Of a stretch of DNA of 64,000 nt, positions 42,357 to 51,435 are shown piece after piece. Every line of letters starts with the position of its first letter. Position 1 is the stretch's first letter. Source of the DNA: Flavobacterium branchiicola (lineage in GTDB: Bacteria; Bacteroidota; Bacteroidia; Flavobacteriales; Flavobacteriaceae); assembly GCF_018383905.1 (NCBI RefSeq), contig NZ_JAGYWA010000003.1:26931-90930 (forward strand). Reading direction: 5' to 3'. Under the pieces are notes generated by a model. The model was not told where the DNA came from and did not search any database. It saw nothing but the letters and a program-made list of their open reading frames with translations. The translations under genes were made by a program, and so were the position numbers.

Positions 42357-43094
42357 TTAATTTACAGGCAATTTTCCTGCTACTGCAAGAATAAATATAG
42401 TGACTATAAAAATGCAAATTAGAAAAATAATATGACTTAAGATGCTTAAGAAAAATGCTCTGGTTTTTGACATTTTATTAAAAAACTGAATGTTGGTCCA
42501 GAATATTAATATGATACCAATGAAATAAGTTAGAGCACTAAATTTTTGAATATTTGGTGTCCCGTTTAAATAGAATAATATTGGGAATGTCAAAATTTGA
42601 ACAAAAAGTCTTTGAGAAGCTTTAAACGTATTCAGAACAAAAAATTCAACAAAATTATAGCCTTGATTTCTAAAAACAATATAAGTTCCAACAGTGTAAA
42701 GAGGAATGGTTGCAATAGTAACCCATGAAAAGTGTGTAGAAACCCACTCATTGAATTCGTTTAGCTCAATATTTGTACCTGTCGAACTTGGAAATAAGTT
42801 AATATGAAAGAAATGACACAAAACTCCATACAGTGTCCCCAAAACAACAACCAAAGATAGAGGTTTAAAATGCTTCACTCTTTTTCCATCTATAAACTCA
42901 CGAACGGAATGTCCTGGTCTTGTAAATAATTGTTTTAAAGAGTAAAGGATACCTTTATCAAAATGTAGTAAACCATGTTGAATATCATGCAATAAAAAAT
43001 GAACATTAATTTTATGTGTGTCGGCGGGCTGCCCGCAATTGTTACAATAATGTCCCTTAAAAACCTGATGGCAATTTTTGCAAATTATTTCCAT
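42357..43094 (-). CDS. DUF3667 membrane protein with zinc ribbon
   Basis: Protein of 245 aa: an N-terminal zinc ribbon (C5, C8, C17, C20: CKNCHQVFKGHYCNNCGQ), the DUF3667 signature (HDIQHGLLHFDKGILYSLKQLFTRPGHSVREFIDGKR), and four to five membrane helices. The function of DUF3667 is unknown. The TRPG...R region is probably on the cytoplasmic face. It lies next to a DoxX-like gene on the same strand (22 bp gap), which may be co-transcribed. Confidence 0.88.
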   Translation of the reverse strand: MEIICKNCHQVFKGHYCNNCGQPADTHKINVHFLLHDIQHGLLHFDKGILYSLKQLFTRPGHSVREFIDGKRVKHFKPLSLVVVLGTLYGVLCHFFHINLFPSSTGTNIELNEFNEWVSTHFSWVTIATIPLYTVGTYIVFRNQGYNFVEFFVLNTFKASQRLFVQILTFPILFYLNGTPNIQKFSALTYFIGIILIFWTNIQFFNKMSKTRAFFLSILSHIIFLICIFIVTIFILAVAGKLPVN

Positions 43095-43116
43095 TTAAAT
43101 GCAGTTGTTTATATAA

Positions 43117-43506
43117 TTAATTCTTGGATTGTATGTTTTTAAAACCGTTTGGAAACATGATTGCCAATAAAACGACAATTAATAAGAAGTTGTATTCTGC
43201 GCCATTTCTGCCACCGCCTACAACAAACCAGCCTTCCTTAAAATGAACCAGAATTATTCCCATTAAAAGAACAAAAATGGTTACAAAACCGGCAAATTTA
43301 ATGTATTTATTCATTAATAAAAGAATCGCTGCGATAACGTGAGATAATTTAATTGACCAGGCCAGAAATACACCAAAAGGGGCAAAGCCAATTTGATTCA
43401 GGAATAAATTTCCAAAATCATTAACACCATTATTAAACATTCCGAAGATAGAATGGGTAAGTAAGATAATTGCAACTGCAACTCTTAGAAGTAAATTTCC
43501 GTTCAT
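43117..43506 (-). CDS. DoxX family membrane protein
   Basis: Protein of 129 aa with four membrane helices in DoxX order (LLLRVAVAIILLTHSIFGMF, then GVFLAWSIKLSHVIAAILLLMNKY and MGIILVHFKEGWFVVGGGRNGAEYNFLLIVVL). DoxX-type proteins are often linked to oxidative-stress or quinone functions, but no specific activity can be read here. A terminator for the upstream sigma/anti-sigma transcript lies between, so it has its own promoter or belongs with DUF3667. Confidence 0.85.
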   Translation of the reverse strand: MNGNLLLRVAVAIILLTHSIFGMFNNGVNDFGNLFLNQIGFAPFGVFLAWSIKLSHVIAAILLLMNKYIKFAGFVTIFVLLMGIILVHFKEGWFVVGGGRNGAEYNFLLIVVLLAIMFPNGFKNIQSKN

Positions 43507-43542
43507 GATGTGGTATTTGGTAGTTTGATAAAATAAAAATAA

Positions 43543-43576
43543 TAAAAAAGCGCATATTAAAACTAATATGCGCTTC
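43543..43576 (-). terminator. Terminator of the sigma/anti-sigma operon
   Basis: Stem AAGCGCATATT / AATATGCGCTT (with a short loop) is followed, on the minus strand, by a T-run. It lies just past the stop of the anti-sigma gene. Confidence 0.85.
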
Positions 43577-43599
43577 CTCTTTTTATGAAAGATTCAATT

Positions 43600-44388
43600 T
43601 TAAACTTTTCCTAAAGTGTAAAGCTGAGTCATAGTTGGAGTTAAACTTCCACCAGCTGGTTCCAGCGTAATTCCAAAAGCTTCTGCTTCGTTTGTACGAT
43701 CTACAGCAAATATTTTTTGAGAATTTCCTTCAAAATCGCTCAATAAACCAATACTTGTTGGCGTAAGTACCGGACTAAGTTTTAATGCCCAAACCTGATA
43801 AACCATTCCTTTTGGAGGTTTCGGTAAACCAGCAGCATCAATATAAGTCGTTTTGGTATCTTTATTCCAGTATACTTTTGCAAAAGAAGTTGGAGAAACC
43901 GCTTGTCCGCCAAGAGTTACACCCGTATTTTTGATATCTCTTACAATAGTTAAGTTTTTCTCTATTTCTTTATTTTGCTGTCCTAAATAAGCATAATCTC
44001 TTTCGATTTTACTTTTTTCAGATCCTACAGTAGCAATAGCTTCTTTTGTTTTTGTCAGTTCGAGAGTTTGATATCCTAAACCAAGTAATAGAAGTACGGC
44101 AGCTGCCCAGCCCACATATTGACTCCAGCTTGAAGCTGGTTTCATATCGACTACTTTTCCATGTTTAAGCTCTAATCTTGCTTTAATTTTTTCAAAATTA
44201 GCTACTGAATGGAAAGGAGAGAAGCTCGATGATAAAGCTACAATCGCTTTTTCGATTGAAATAATTTCCTGTTCTACTTCCGGACTTTTCTTAGCCGCTT
44301 CGGCTATTTCTAAATTTTCTGTTTCGGTTAATAAGCCGTAAACGTAAAGTTCCAGAATTCCTGATTCTATATATTCTTGTGCTTCCAT
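43600..44388 (-). CDS. Anti-sigma factor (RskA-like)
   Basis: Membrane-anchored anti-sigma protein of 262 aa. An N-terminal cytoplasmic domain (EYIESGILELYVYGLLTETENLEIAEAAKKSPEVEQEI) resembles anti-sigma ZAS-type helices but lacks the zinc-binding HxxxCxxC. A membrane helix lies at about residue 90-108 (AAAVLLLLGLGYQ), then a coiled-coil stalk (EKSKIERDYAYLGQQNKEIEKNL), and a periplasmic RskA domain (SFAKVYWNKDTKTTYIDAAGLPKPPKGMVYQVWALK). It holds the partner sigma factor until a signal releases it. It overlaps the sigma gene by one base. Confidence 0.9.
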   Translation of the reverse strand: MEAQEYIESGILELYVYGLLTETENLEIAEAAKKSPEVEQEIISIEKAIVALSSSFSPFHSVANFEKIKARLELKHGKVVDMKPASSWSQYVGWAAAVLLLLGLGYQTLELTKTKEAIATVGSEKSKIERDYAYLGQQNKEIEKNLTIVRDIKNTGVTLGGQAVSPTSFAKVYWNKDTKTTYIDAAGLPKPPKGMVYQVWALKLSPVLTPTSIGLLSDFEGNSQKIFAVDRTNEAEAFGITLEPAGGSLTPTMTQLYTLGKV

Positions 44389-44918
44389 TAGATTTTTAAA
44401 TAATTACGTAAATCGTTAATACAGTTTCTGTTTTGAGTTTTGATAGTTCCCAGTGGCATTGCCAATTCTTCTGAAGCTTCTTGTTGGGTATATCCTTTAA
44501 AAAATAACAAATCAAGAATTTCAATACATTTTGGTTTTAGTTTTTTTACAAACTCCTGAATACCTATTGTATCAATTTTGTTGACCAGTTTATTACTGTC
44601 ATCTAACAGATTTACGAAATTATCGGATGGAAGGTTTTTTTGATTGTTATTAAAATTTTTTGAGCGCAATGTATCGATCGAAGTATTTCTGGCAATATTA
44701 AGGATCCAGGTATAAAAACGGCCTTTACTTTCATTGTATGAATCGATGTTTTTCCAGATTTTCACAAAAACTTCCTGTAAAACATCTTCGGCTTCTTCTC
44801 GATTTTTGATTAATACGTTAATAACCGAAAACAAACTTTTCGAGTACATATCGTACAAATGGGTAAAAGCTCTTTCGTCTTTTTTGTAAATTAAAACTAA
44901 CAATTCTTCTTGACTCAT
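44388..44918 (-). CDS. ECF RNA polymerase sigma factor (SigK-like)
   Basis: Sigma-70 ECF factor of 176 aa with region 2 (FTHLYDMYSKSLFSVINVLIKNREEAEDVLQEVFVKIWKNI) and region 4 (LKPKCIEILDLLFFKGYTQQEASEELAMPLGTIKTQNRNCINDL) separated by a short linker. The cognate anti-sigma gene starts inside its stop codon (TAATG), the standard arrangement for a regulated pair. Target promoters are not apparent within this window. Confidence 0.95.
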   Translation of the reverse strand: MSQEELLVLIYKKDERAFTHLYDMYSKSLFSVINVLIKNREEAEDVLQEVFVKIWKNIDSYNESKGRFYTWILNIARNTSIDTLRSKNFNNNQKNLPSDNFVNLLDDSNKLVNKIDTIGIQEFVKKLKPKCIEILDLLFFKGYTQQEASEELAMPLGTIKTQNRNCINDLRNYLKI

Positions 44919-45260
44919 AGATTGGGATTTTAAGTTTAAACAAAAATTTATTAATCAATATTGCATTACTGTTATAAAGATAAATTATTTTTTCGTGAAA
45001 TTATATTTTTTTTAACAGTCTTAAACCTAGGAAAATAAGGGATTGAAAAAAAATATCACTTTTTTTTCATTTTTTTAAAACCAAAAGCAATCCAATTACG
45101 TAAATGCTATTATAAACCAAAAATTAATAGTTTGCTTAGAATAGCAGAATATGAAATTGGTTTGTAAAATACTGATAGATTATAATTTAGAAGAAATACA
45201 AAAAAGAAAACCAAAAATAATAAGCAGCAGATAAAATCTTACTAATTGCAATTTAATGTT

Positions 45261-45650
45261 ATGATAAAAGTAAATAGCTTAAAAATTTTAATAGTTGGTT
45301 TGACAAGTGTTTTATCACTTTCGACTTTTAGTAAAACGGATTTTAAAAAAGAAATATCGGGTCAAATTGTTTTAAACCTGAAGTAGTAATTTAATAGTTG
45401 GTGTCCCTGGACTTCCAAACGAATTTTTATGAATAAACAGCAGTTTCCAAACAACGAATAAATTTTCCTTTATAAACGCCATTGAAATGAATAATTGGGA
45501 ATTCAAATTAAGTTTTACATATAAAATTCACCACAACTGGGTGGCATCAACTACTTAAAAAATAATTGTCAGCGAATTCAAAGAAATTGAAATCGTTTCA
45601 AAATATGAGATTCTTACTTAGCAAAGTAAAAGATATTGAAAATTAATTCA
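45261..45650 (+). pseudogene. Decayed gene with signal-peptide start
   Basis: In the 870-bp gap 44919-45792, the plus strand opens at ATG 45261 with a good signal-peptide-like start (MIKVNSLKILIVGLTSVLSL), but a TAG follows after 41 codons (45384). Protein-like pieces continue in other frames: SNLIVGVPGLPNEFL before 45431, MNNWEFKLSFTYKIHHNWVA at 45487, and a third after it. A strong terminator at 45675-45711 closes the stretch. I read it as one secreted-protein gene broken by frameshifts and stops. The rest of the gap (44919-45260) shows nothing recognisable. Confidence 0.45.
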
Positions 45651-45674
45651 TGGTTTGATTTGTTTGTATGGGGG

Positions 45675-45711
45675 GAAGCCTAACGTCTGATTAACGTTAG
45701 GCTTCATTTTT
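45675..45711 (+). terminator. Terminator of the decayed gene
   Basis: A 12-pair stem GAAGCCTAACGT / ACGTTAGGCTTC with a CTGATTA loop is followed by ATTTTTT on the plus strand. No intact gene ends here. Confidence 0.85.
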
Positions 45712-45748
45712 TAACGAAAGTTTATGGGAAAATAGAAGTCGGAATCAC

Positions 45749-45777
45749 TTTGGCAAAAAGATTTTTAGCTAATTTTA
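45749..45777 (+). promoter_or_regulatory. Promoter of glutathione peroxidase gene
   Basis: TTTG at 45749-45752 and TAATTTTA at 45770-45777 (final G replaced by A), spacer 17 nt, with about 11 nt to the start codon from the predicted transcription start. Confidence 0.5.
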
Positions 45778-45792
45778 TAAAAAATTAAAACA

Positions 45793-46377
45793 ATGAAAAA
45801 AATAGTATATCTAGCTTGTGGAGCATTTTTATTAATGACAGCACAATTTCAGGCTCAAACAAGTAAAACCAAGTCTAAAACAGATAAAGTCATGGCAAAA
45901 GAAAACATTTACCAATTTAAGGTGGAAGATTTATCAGGAAACACTTTTGATTTTGCTTCTTTAAAAGGAAAAAAAGTAATGATTGTAAATACTGCGTCAA
46001 AATGCGGATTAACGCCTCAATATAAAGATCTTGAAGCCGTTTACAAAGAATATAAAGATAAAGGTTTTGTGATAGTTGGTTTTCCTGCAAATAATTTTGC
46101 AGAACAAGAACCTGGAAGTAATAAAGAAATTCAAACTTTCTGTCAGCAAAATTATGGTGTAACTTTTCCAATGATGGATAAAGTTTCTGTAAAAGGAGAT
46201 GATATGTGTGAAGTTTATAAATTCCTGACTCAAAAATCTAAAAATGGTTTACAGGATTCTGAAGTTGAATGGAATTTTCAAAAATACTTAATCAATGAAA
46301 AAGGAGAATTGGTTAAAGTAATTAAACCAAAAACTTTGGTGACAGAACCAGAAGTTATTAATTGGATAAAAAGTTAA
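45793..46377 (+). CDS. Glutathione peroxidase-family protein, exported
   Basis: Thiol peroxidase of 194 aa that reduces peroxides, probably with thioredoxin-like donors as for other bacterial Cys-type members. It shows NTASKCGLT (catalytic Cys), FPANNFAEQEPGSN (Gln), and WNFQKYLI (Trp/Asn of the catalytic tetrad). The N-terminus has a signal peptide (MKKIVYLACGAFLLMTAQFQAQ), so it acts in the periplasm, unlike the cytoplasmic forms. Strong terminator at 46398-46438. Confidence 0.93.
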   Translation: MKKIVYLACGAFLLMTAQFQAQTSKTKSKTDKVMAKENIYQFKVEDLSGNTFDFASLKGKKVMIVNTASKCGLTPQYKDLEAVYKEYKDKGFVIVGFPANNFAEQEPGSNKEIQTFCQQNYGVTFPMMDKVSVKGDDMCEVYKFLTQKSKNGLQDSEVEWNFQKYLINEKGELVKVIKPKTLVTEPEVINWIKS

Positions 46378-46397
46378 TGATACTTTTCTAAAAAATA

Positions 46398-46438
46398 AAA
46401 ATCCACAAATTTGAAATTTCAAGTTTGTGGATTTTTTT
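46398..46438 (+). terminator. Terminator after glutathione peroxidase gene
   Basis: Stem AAAATCCACAAA / TTTGTGGATTTT with an A/T-rich loop and a T-run. Confidence 0.85.
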
Positions 46439-46536
46439 ATTCAATTAAAAAAAAAGGTAAATTCTAAAATTATAGCCTCTTTCTAAAAAATGTATCATTT
46501 GTAATATCTATTAAAAAGTAAGAAGTAATAAGTTTT

Positions 46537-46680
46537 ATGAATAAAAAACGGCTTCCATATAATTTATTAAATGCATTTTCTAAAACTAATCATGTTACGG
46601 AGTGTCTTTTAGAAAATAACTTCTTAAATCTTCTTATTTTAGCTTTGCTAGTATTTTGCATCGTTTTTGGCTGTTTTTAA
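46537..46680 (+). CDS. Possible 47-aa membrane peptide
   Basis: An ORF starting MNKKRLPYNLLNAFSKTNHV and ending in a hydrophobic helix (LNLLILALLVFCIVFGCF). A basic N-terminus plus terminal helix is protein-like, but no clear promoter or downstream terminator is seen and it runs up to the end of the convergent mutS2 gene. It may be a chance ORF. Confidence 0.3.
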   Translation: MNKKRLPYNLLNAFSKTNHVTECLLENNFLNLLILALLVFCIVFGCF

Positions 46681-46717
46681 GTTTGAAATATTAAAAACAT
46701 AAACGATTAGTAAAATT

Positions 46718-48883
46718 TTACTTTTTCAACGCTTCAACCAATTCCAATTCATCTAAACTAACTTTAGAAGTGAAGATTCCGTAATTTACTGTTGCTTTAT
46801 TTTTTTCTATTGAATCGATACTTCCAACCGATCTTCCATCTAACATTCTAACTCTGTCGCCAACTTTTAAAATTGGTTTAGGTTTCTCAATAACCGGTTT
46901 AAGCTTTTTCTCTTTTTTCTCTTTTCGAATTTCTTCAACGTGTACAGTAACTTCGGCAATAACTTCTTTTTTCTTTTCTATAATTGCTTTAGTTTCTTTT
47001 GGAGTAGCTTTTTTACGTTTTGAATTTTCAATTTCAACGATTTTCAAAAACTCTCCTATAAGTTCTTTTTTATTTTTGTTGTTGAAGTATTTCTCAGAGA
47101 TGTCTTCTATTTTTTGTCCAATGTAAATGGTTTTCTGGTTACTGTCATATAACTCCTGATAGCTTTCCAGTTTTTGCTTGATTTTTACATTGATATTTTC
47201 CATCTTTTTGCTTTCTTCACGTGCCCTTGTTTCTTCTTCTTTTAAGTTTAAAGAAGTTTTTTCAAGCTTAGATCTCTCTTTTTGAAGTGTTGCGATAGTT
47301 TTATCAAAACGTACTTTTCCAACTTCGATTTTCTTTTTCGCACGATTAATTAATCCAAACGGAATGCCATTTTTTTGTGCCACTTCAAATGTAAATGAAC
47401 TTCCTGCCTGACCCAAAGCCAGTTTGTACATCGGTTCTAATGATTGTTCATCAAACATCATATTTGCATTGGTTGCATAAGGCAATTCGTTTGCAAGGAT
47501 TTTTAAGTTTGAATAATGCGTTGTGATAATTCCAAAAGCTTCACGGTGATAAAATTCTTCCAGGAAAATTTCGGCTAAAGCTCCACCAAGTTCAGGATCA
47601 GAACCTGTACCAAATTCATCAATTAAAAACATGGTTTTCTTATTGCATTTCTTCAAGAAGTAATTCATGTTTTTTAATCGGTAACTATAAGTACTTAGGT
47701 GATTTTCAATAGATTGATTATCTCCAATATCCGTTAAGATTCGATCAAATAAGAAAGTTTCGCTGCGTTCATGAACTGGAATCAACATTCCGGACTGAAG
47801 CATTAATTGAAGTAAACCAACTGTTTTAAGCGAGATTGTCTTTCCACCCGCATTTGGTCCCGAGATTACAATAATTCGGTTATCTTGTTTTAATTCAATA
47901 GTTTGCGGATGCGTAACTTCGTTCTTTTGCTTATTGTTTAAATACAAAATAGGATGATAGGCTTCTCTAAAAAACAATCTTCTTTCTTCTGTAATTGTTG
48001 GTAATATTCCGTTGATTCGGTTGGCATATTTTGCTTTTCCTGCAACAACATCAATATCACTTAAAAAGTCTTGATATTCAACTAATAAAGGTAAATAGGG
48101 ACGAATAGAATTTGATAAGTTTTTAAGGATTCTTGTGATTTCCTCTTTTTCTTCATACTCAAGATTAGCTAATTCGCGAGAATATTTTAAAGTAGCTTCC
48201 GGTTCAATATAAGCGATGCTTCCGGTTTTGGAACTTCCCAGAATTGAACCTTTAACTTTACGTCGGTACATTGCTAAAACAGCCAGAACTCGGCGGTTTT
48301 GTACAAAACTTTCCTTAATATCGTCCAGATATCCTAATCCGTTATATTGCGTTAAAGCAACTCCAAAACTTTGGTTTACTTTTCCGCGAACTAAGTTCAT
48401 ATTCTGACGAATACTCAACAGTGCAGGAGAGGCGTTGTCTTTAATTTCTCCGTATTTATCAACGATTGCATCAATATATGTAATGATGTCTTTAGTTAAT
48501 TCTACACGAGAAGCTCTTGCATTTAGATTCGGATAATAGTCATCAAACTTTCTAAGAAAATTCAATAAGAAATTTGTCGTTGAAGAAAGATTGGCAATTT
48601 TTCTAAAACTGCCCACTTCAAGAAAACTGTCTTCTATTGCCAGAAACTTAATTTCATGTGTTATAGCCTCAAATCCGTGATTCGGGATGGCGTTGTTGTT
48701 TTCAAAAGAAGAGACATATTCCGATGTTTGCATTAAAGCCTGCATCAAAGTTTCTTTGTCTCTAAATGGTGTTATTTGTAAAGCTTTTTCTTTTCCAATG
48801 TCTGTATTACAGCCAGCCGAAATTGTTTCGAGCACCGTTGGAAATTGTAAATCTTGTAATGTTTTTTCTGTAATAGATATCAT
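46718..48883 (-). CDS. mutS2: MutS2-family ATPase without Smr domain
   Basis: MutS-like ATPase of 721 aa. An N-terminal clamp/core, the ATPase with Walker A GPNAGGKTISLKT (about residue 340), the DEFGTGSDPELGGALAE Walker B/signature region, and a long coiled-coil clamp (about 510-610) are visible. Characterised MutS2 proteins suppress recombination or rescue stalled ribosomes and usually end in an Smr nuclease domain. Here the end (KVGDRVRMLDGRSVGSIDSIEKN...) is a KOW-like beta module and no LDLHG or HGxG motif is present, so the nuclease is absent. A -7 element TAACTTTG lies upstream at 48909-48916 (minus). Confidence 0.9.
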   Translation of the reverse strand: MISITEKTLQDLQFPTVLETISAGCNTDIGKEKALQITPFRDKETLMQALMQTSEYVSSFENNNAIPNHGFEAITHEIKFLAIEDSFLEVGSFRKIANLSSTTNFLLNFLRKFDDYYPNLNARASRVELTKDIITYIDAIVDKYGEIKDNASPALLSIRQNMNLVRGKVNQSFGVALTQYNGLGYLDDIKESFVQNRRVLAVLAMYRRKVKGSILGSSKTGSIAYIEPEATLKYSRELANLEYEEKEEITRILKNLSNSIRPYLPLLVEYQDFLSDIDVVAGKAKYANRINGILPTITEERRLFFREAYHPILYLNNKQKNEVTHPQTIELKQDNRIIVISGPNAGGKTISLKTVGLLQLMLQSGMLIPVHERSETFLFDRILTDIGDNQSIENHLSTYSYRLKNMNYFLKKCNKKTMFLIDEFGTGSDPELGGALAEIFLEEFYHREAFGIITTHYSNLKILANELPYATNANMMFDEQSLEPMYKLALGQAGSSFTFEVAQKNGIPFGLINRAKKKIEVGKVRFDKTIATLQKERSKLEKTSLNLKEEETRAREESKKMENINVKIKQKLESYQELYDSNQKTIYIGQKIEDISEKYFNNKNKKELIGEFLKIVEIENSKRKKATPKETKAIIEKKKEVIAEVTVHVEEIRKEKKEKKLKPVIEKPKPILKVGDRVRMLDGRSVGSIDSIEKNKATVNYGIFTSKVSLDELELVEALKK

Positions 48884-48994
48884 TATATATCGTAAGTTGT
48901 AAAGATTTCAAAGTTACAAAGTTTTAAAACTAAAATGCATTATTAATTGGCAGTTTGAAAAAAACTTTGCGTTATTTGTAATAAAATTTTTAAA

Positions 48995-49666
48995 ATGAAA
49001 ATTAATTTATCTCCTGAATGGCAAGCGGTCTTAAAAGACGAAATTCAAAAACCATATTTTTCCACCTTAACGGAGGCTTTGGATGTTGAATATAAAACGC
49101 ATACTTGTTATCCTCCGGCAGAATTGATTTTCTCTGCTTTTAATAACTGCAGTTTTCAGGATTTAAAAGTTGTAATTATTGGGCAAGATCCTTACCATGG
49201 AGAAGGAGAAGCCAATGGTTTAAGCTTTTCTGTAAATGATGATGTTAAAATTCCGCCTTCACTTCGCAATATTTTCAGAGAAATTAATACCGATTTAGAT
49301 TCGATTTTTATGCCCAGTTCAGGTAATCTTGAAAAATGGGCGCAACAAGGAATTCTGCTTTTAAATGCTACGCTAACGGTTCGCAAAGATAGTCCAAATA
49401 GTCATAAACACTTAAAATGGAATCTTTTTACAGATGCAGTAATTCAGGCGATTTCTGATCAAAAAGAAAATGTCGTTTTCCTGTTATGGGGAAGCTTCGC
49501 ACAGAAAAAAGGATCAAAAATTGATCGTTCAAAACATTATATTTTAGAATCCGGACATCCGTCACCAATGAGTGCTAATCAGGGAAAATGGTTTGGAAAT
49601 AAGCATTTCAGCCAAACAAATGCTTTTCTAAAATCAAAAGGAATTGATGAAATTGAGTGGTTTTAA
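48995..49666 (+). CDS. ung: Uracil-DNA glycosylase
   Basis: Family 1 uracil-DNA glycosylase of 223 aa that removes uracil from DNA at the start of base-excision repair. It has the water-activating motif GQDPYHGEGEANGLSFSV and the DNA-intercalation loop HPSPMSANQGKWFGNKHFSQTN. Length matches E. coli Ung (229 aa). It diverges from mutS2. Stop at 49664-49666. Confidence 0.97.
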   Translation: MKINLSPEWQAVLKDEIQKPYFSTLTEALDVEYKTHTCYPPAELIFSAFNNCSFQDLKVVIIGQDPYHGEGEANGLSFSVNDDVKIPPSLRNIFREINTDLDSIFMPSSGNLEKWAQQGILLLNATLTVRKDSPNSHKHLKWNLFTDAVIQAISDQKENVVFLLWGSFAQKKGSKIDRSKHYILESGHPSPMSANQGKWFGNKHFSQTNAFLKSKGIDEIEWF

Positions 49667-49727
49667 AATGTTTAAGCCTAAAATAAATATATAGAAATAT
49701 AAATTTTAGGCTTAAATAGTATAAGAA

Positions 49728-50114
49728 CTATTCTTTAGTTTCTTTTTTTATAATTTCTTCTAAAACGGCTTTCTTTTCGTAGTTAACTACTTTTAAAACA
49801 ATTTCCTGATTTTTAGCAGTTTTTCCTTCAATTACATAAAGTTTTCCTTTATTGAACGGAACATTACTTTGATCAAAATCAACATCTCCAAAAGTCAGCG
49901 TGCTTTTGATATCTGCAGTATCAATCCATTTTTCGTTTAAAGTCTGAATTGCTTTATCTGAATACTGAAAAGGTTTAGTTCTTAAATCATTTAAAACTCT
50001 GGCATTTGGAAAATAGTTACAACGGGTATCTTTTCCACTAAACACAAGGGCTACAAAAAAGCATCCCATAACTAAGCCAATCAAATAATATGCAAAACGG
50101 TGTACGAACTTCAT
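49728..50114 (-). CDS. Small membrane-anchored protein, DUF4258-like
   Basis: Protein of 128 aa with one N-terminal membrane helix (FAYYLIGLVMGCFFVALVF) and a soluble periplasmic part with NYFPNARVLNDLRTKPFQYSDKA and an IKSTLTFGDVDFDQSN stretch like DUF4258, a domain with no known activity. It ends in a Lys/Glu-rich tail. The start at 50114 (MKFVHRF) is chosen because it begins the membrane segment. It lies 36 bp downstream of the alanine dehydrogenase gene on the same strand, probably co-transcribed. Confidence 0.65.
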   Translation of the reverse strand: MKFVHRFAYYLIGLVMGCFFVALVFSGKDTRCNYFPNARVLNDLRTKPFQYSDKAIQTLNEKWIDTADIKSTLTFGDVDFDQSNVPFNKGKLYVIEGKTAKNQEIVLKVVNYEKKAVLEEIIKKETKE

Positions 50115-50150
50115 GAAATAAAATTTTTGCAAAGGTACATTAAAGTTCCT

Positions 50151-51350
50151 TTAAAATACAAGTAAATTAATATCGTTGTCTGGTAAATCAAACCAGTCGC
50201 CAATGGCTTTATTTGTTAAGATTCCGTGATATAAGTAGATTCCGTTTTTAAGACCTTTGTTGCAACGAATAGCACTCTCTAAACCGCCATCTTCCGCTAT
50301 TTGGTGAAGATAAGGCGTTAACATATTACTAATTGATAATGAAGCTGTTTTAGAGTAACGCGATGGTATATTAGGTACACAATAGTGTAAAACATTATTT
50401 TTTATAAAAGTTGGTTTTTCGTGTGTTGTTACTTCAGAACTCTCGAAACAACCACCTGTATCAATACTTACATCAACAATTACGGCACCTTTTTTCATGT
50501 GTTCTACCATAGTTTCGGTGACTACAATTGGGCAGCGTTCTTTACCGCGCATGGCTCCAATAGCAACATCACAACGTCTTAAAGCCTTTAAAAGTGCTTT
50601 TTGCTGAATCGTAGAAGTAAATATTCTTTGATTTAAATTGTTTTGTAAACGACGTAATTTTGTAATTGAATTGTCAAAAACTTTTACACTTGCACCAAGT
50701 CCAATGGCAGTTTTTGCAGCAAATTCCCCAACCGTTCCAGCTCCGAGAATAACAACTTCAGTAGGAGGGACGCCGGTAATATTTCCAAATAGAAGTCCTT
50801 TTCCGAATTCGTCAGTAATCATTAACTCGGCCGCAATAAGAATAGAAGCTGTTCCTGCAATTTCGCTTAAAGATTTTACAGCGGGATATGAGCCATCTTC
50901 ATCTTTAATATATTCAAAAGCTAATGCTGTTATTTTTTTTTGTGCTAAAGCTTCAAAGTAAGCTTTTTTCTTAGTTTTTAGCTGAATAGCAGAAATGATC
51001 GTAGTTTCCGGGTTTATCATTTCAATTTCAGCCAAGGTTGGTGGTTCTACCTTTAATAATAAAGGACACCCAAAAACTCTTTTTGTATCTTTTGTAATTT
51101 CTGCTCCGGCGTCAGAATACTCTTTGTCCGTATAACTGGAACTTTCTCCGGCTCCGGATTCAATCATAACACGATGCCCTTCGTATGTAAGAGAATTTAC
51201 AGCATCGGGAGTTAGACAGATACGACGTTCCTGATAGCTTGTTTCTTTAGGTATTCCTATGAAAAGTTCTCTTTTAAAACGACCAACCTCAAGTTTTTCT
51301 TCTTGTGGCAATAATTGTTGTTTTGTAAATGGAGTTAATGTGATTGACAT
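50151..51350 (-). CDS. ald: Alanine dehydrogenase
   Basis: NAD-dependent L-alanine dehydrogenase of 399 aa that interconverts alanine and pyruvate plus ammonia. N-terminal catalytic part includes KETSYQERRICLTPDAVNSLTYEGH (Arg/Lys substrate residues) and the NAD domain VVILGAGTVGEFAAKTAIGLGASVKVFD. The C-terminal region GGCFESSEVTTHEKPTFIKNNVLHYCVPNIPSRYSKTAS is as in the family. The length (about 370-400) is typical. Stand-alone metabolic gene. Confidence 0.95.
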   Translation of the reverse strand: MSITLTPFTKQQLLPQEEKLEVGRFKRELFIGIPKETSYQERRICLTPDAVNSLTYEGHRVMIESGAGESSSYTDKEYSDAGAEITKDTKRVFGCPLLLKVEPPTLAEIEMINPETTIISAIQLKTKKKAYFEALAQKKITALAFEYIKDEDGSYPAVKSLSEIAGTASILIAAELMITDEFGKGLLFGNITGVPPTEVVILGAGTVGEFAAKTAIGLGASVKVFDNSITKLRRLQNNLNQRIFTSTIQQKALLKALRRCDVAIGAMRGKERCPIVVTETMVEHMKKGAVIVDVSIDTGGCFESSEVTTHEKPTFIKNNVLHYCVPNIPSRYSKTASLSISNMLTPYLHQIAEDGGLESAIRCNKGLKNGIYLYHGILTNKAIGDWFDLPDNDINLLVF

Positions 51351-51435
51351 GGGTTATGCAAAAAATTAAAGGTACAAATTACGTAAAAAGTTTTAAAATG
51401 AATGCAAAAATTCTGCTAATACTACAACGCAAATG

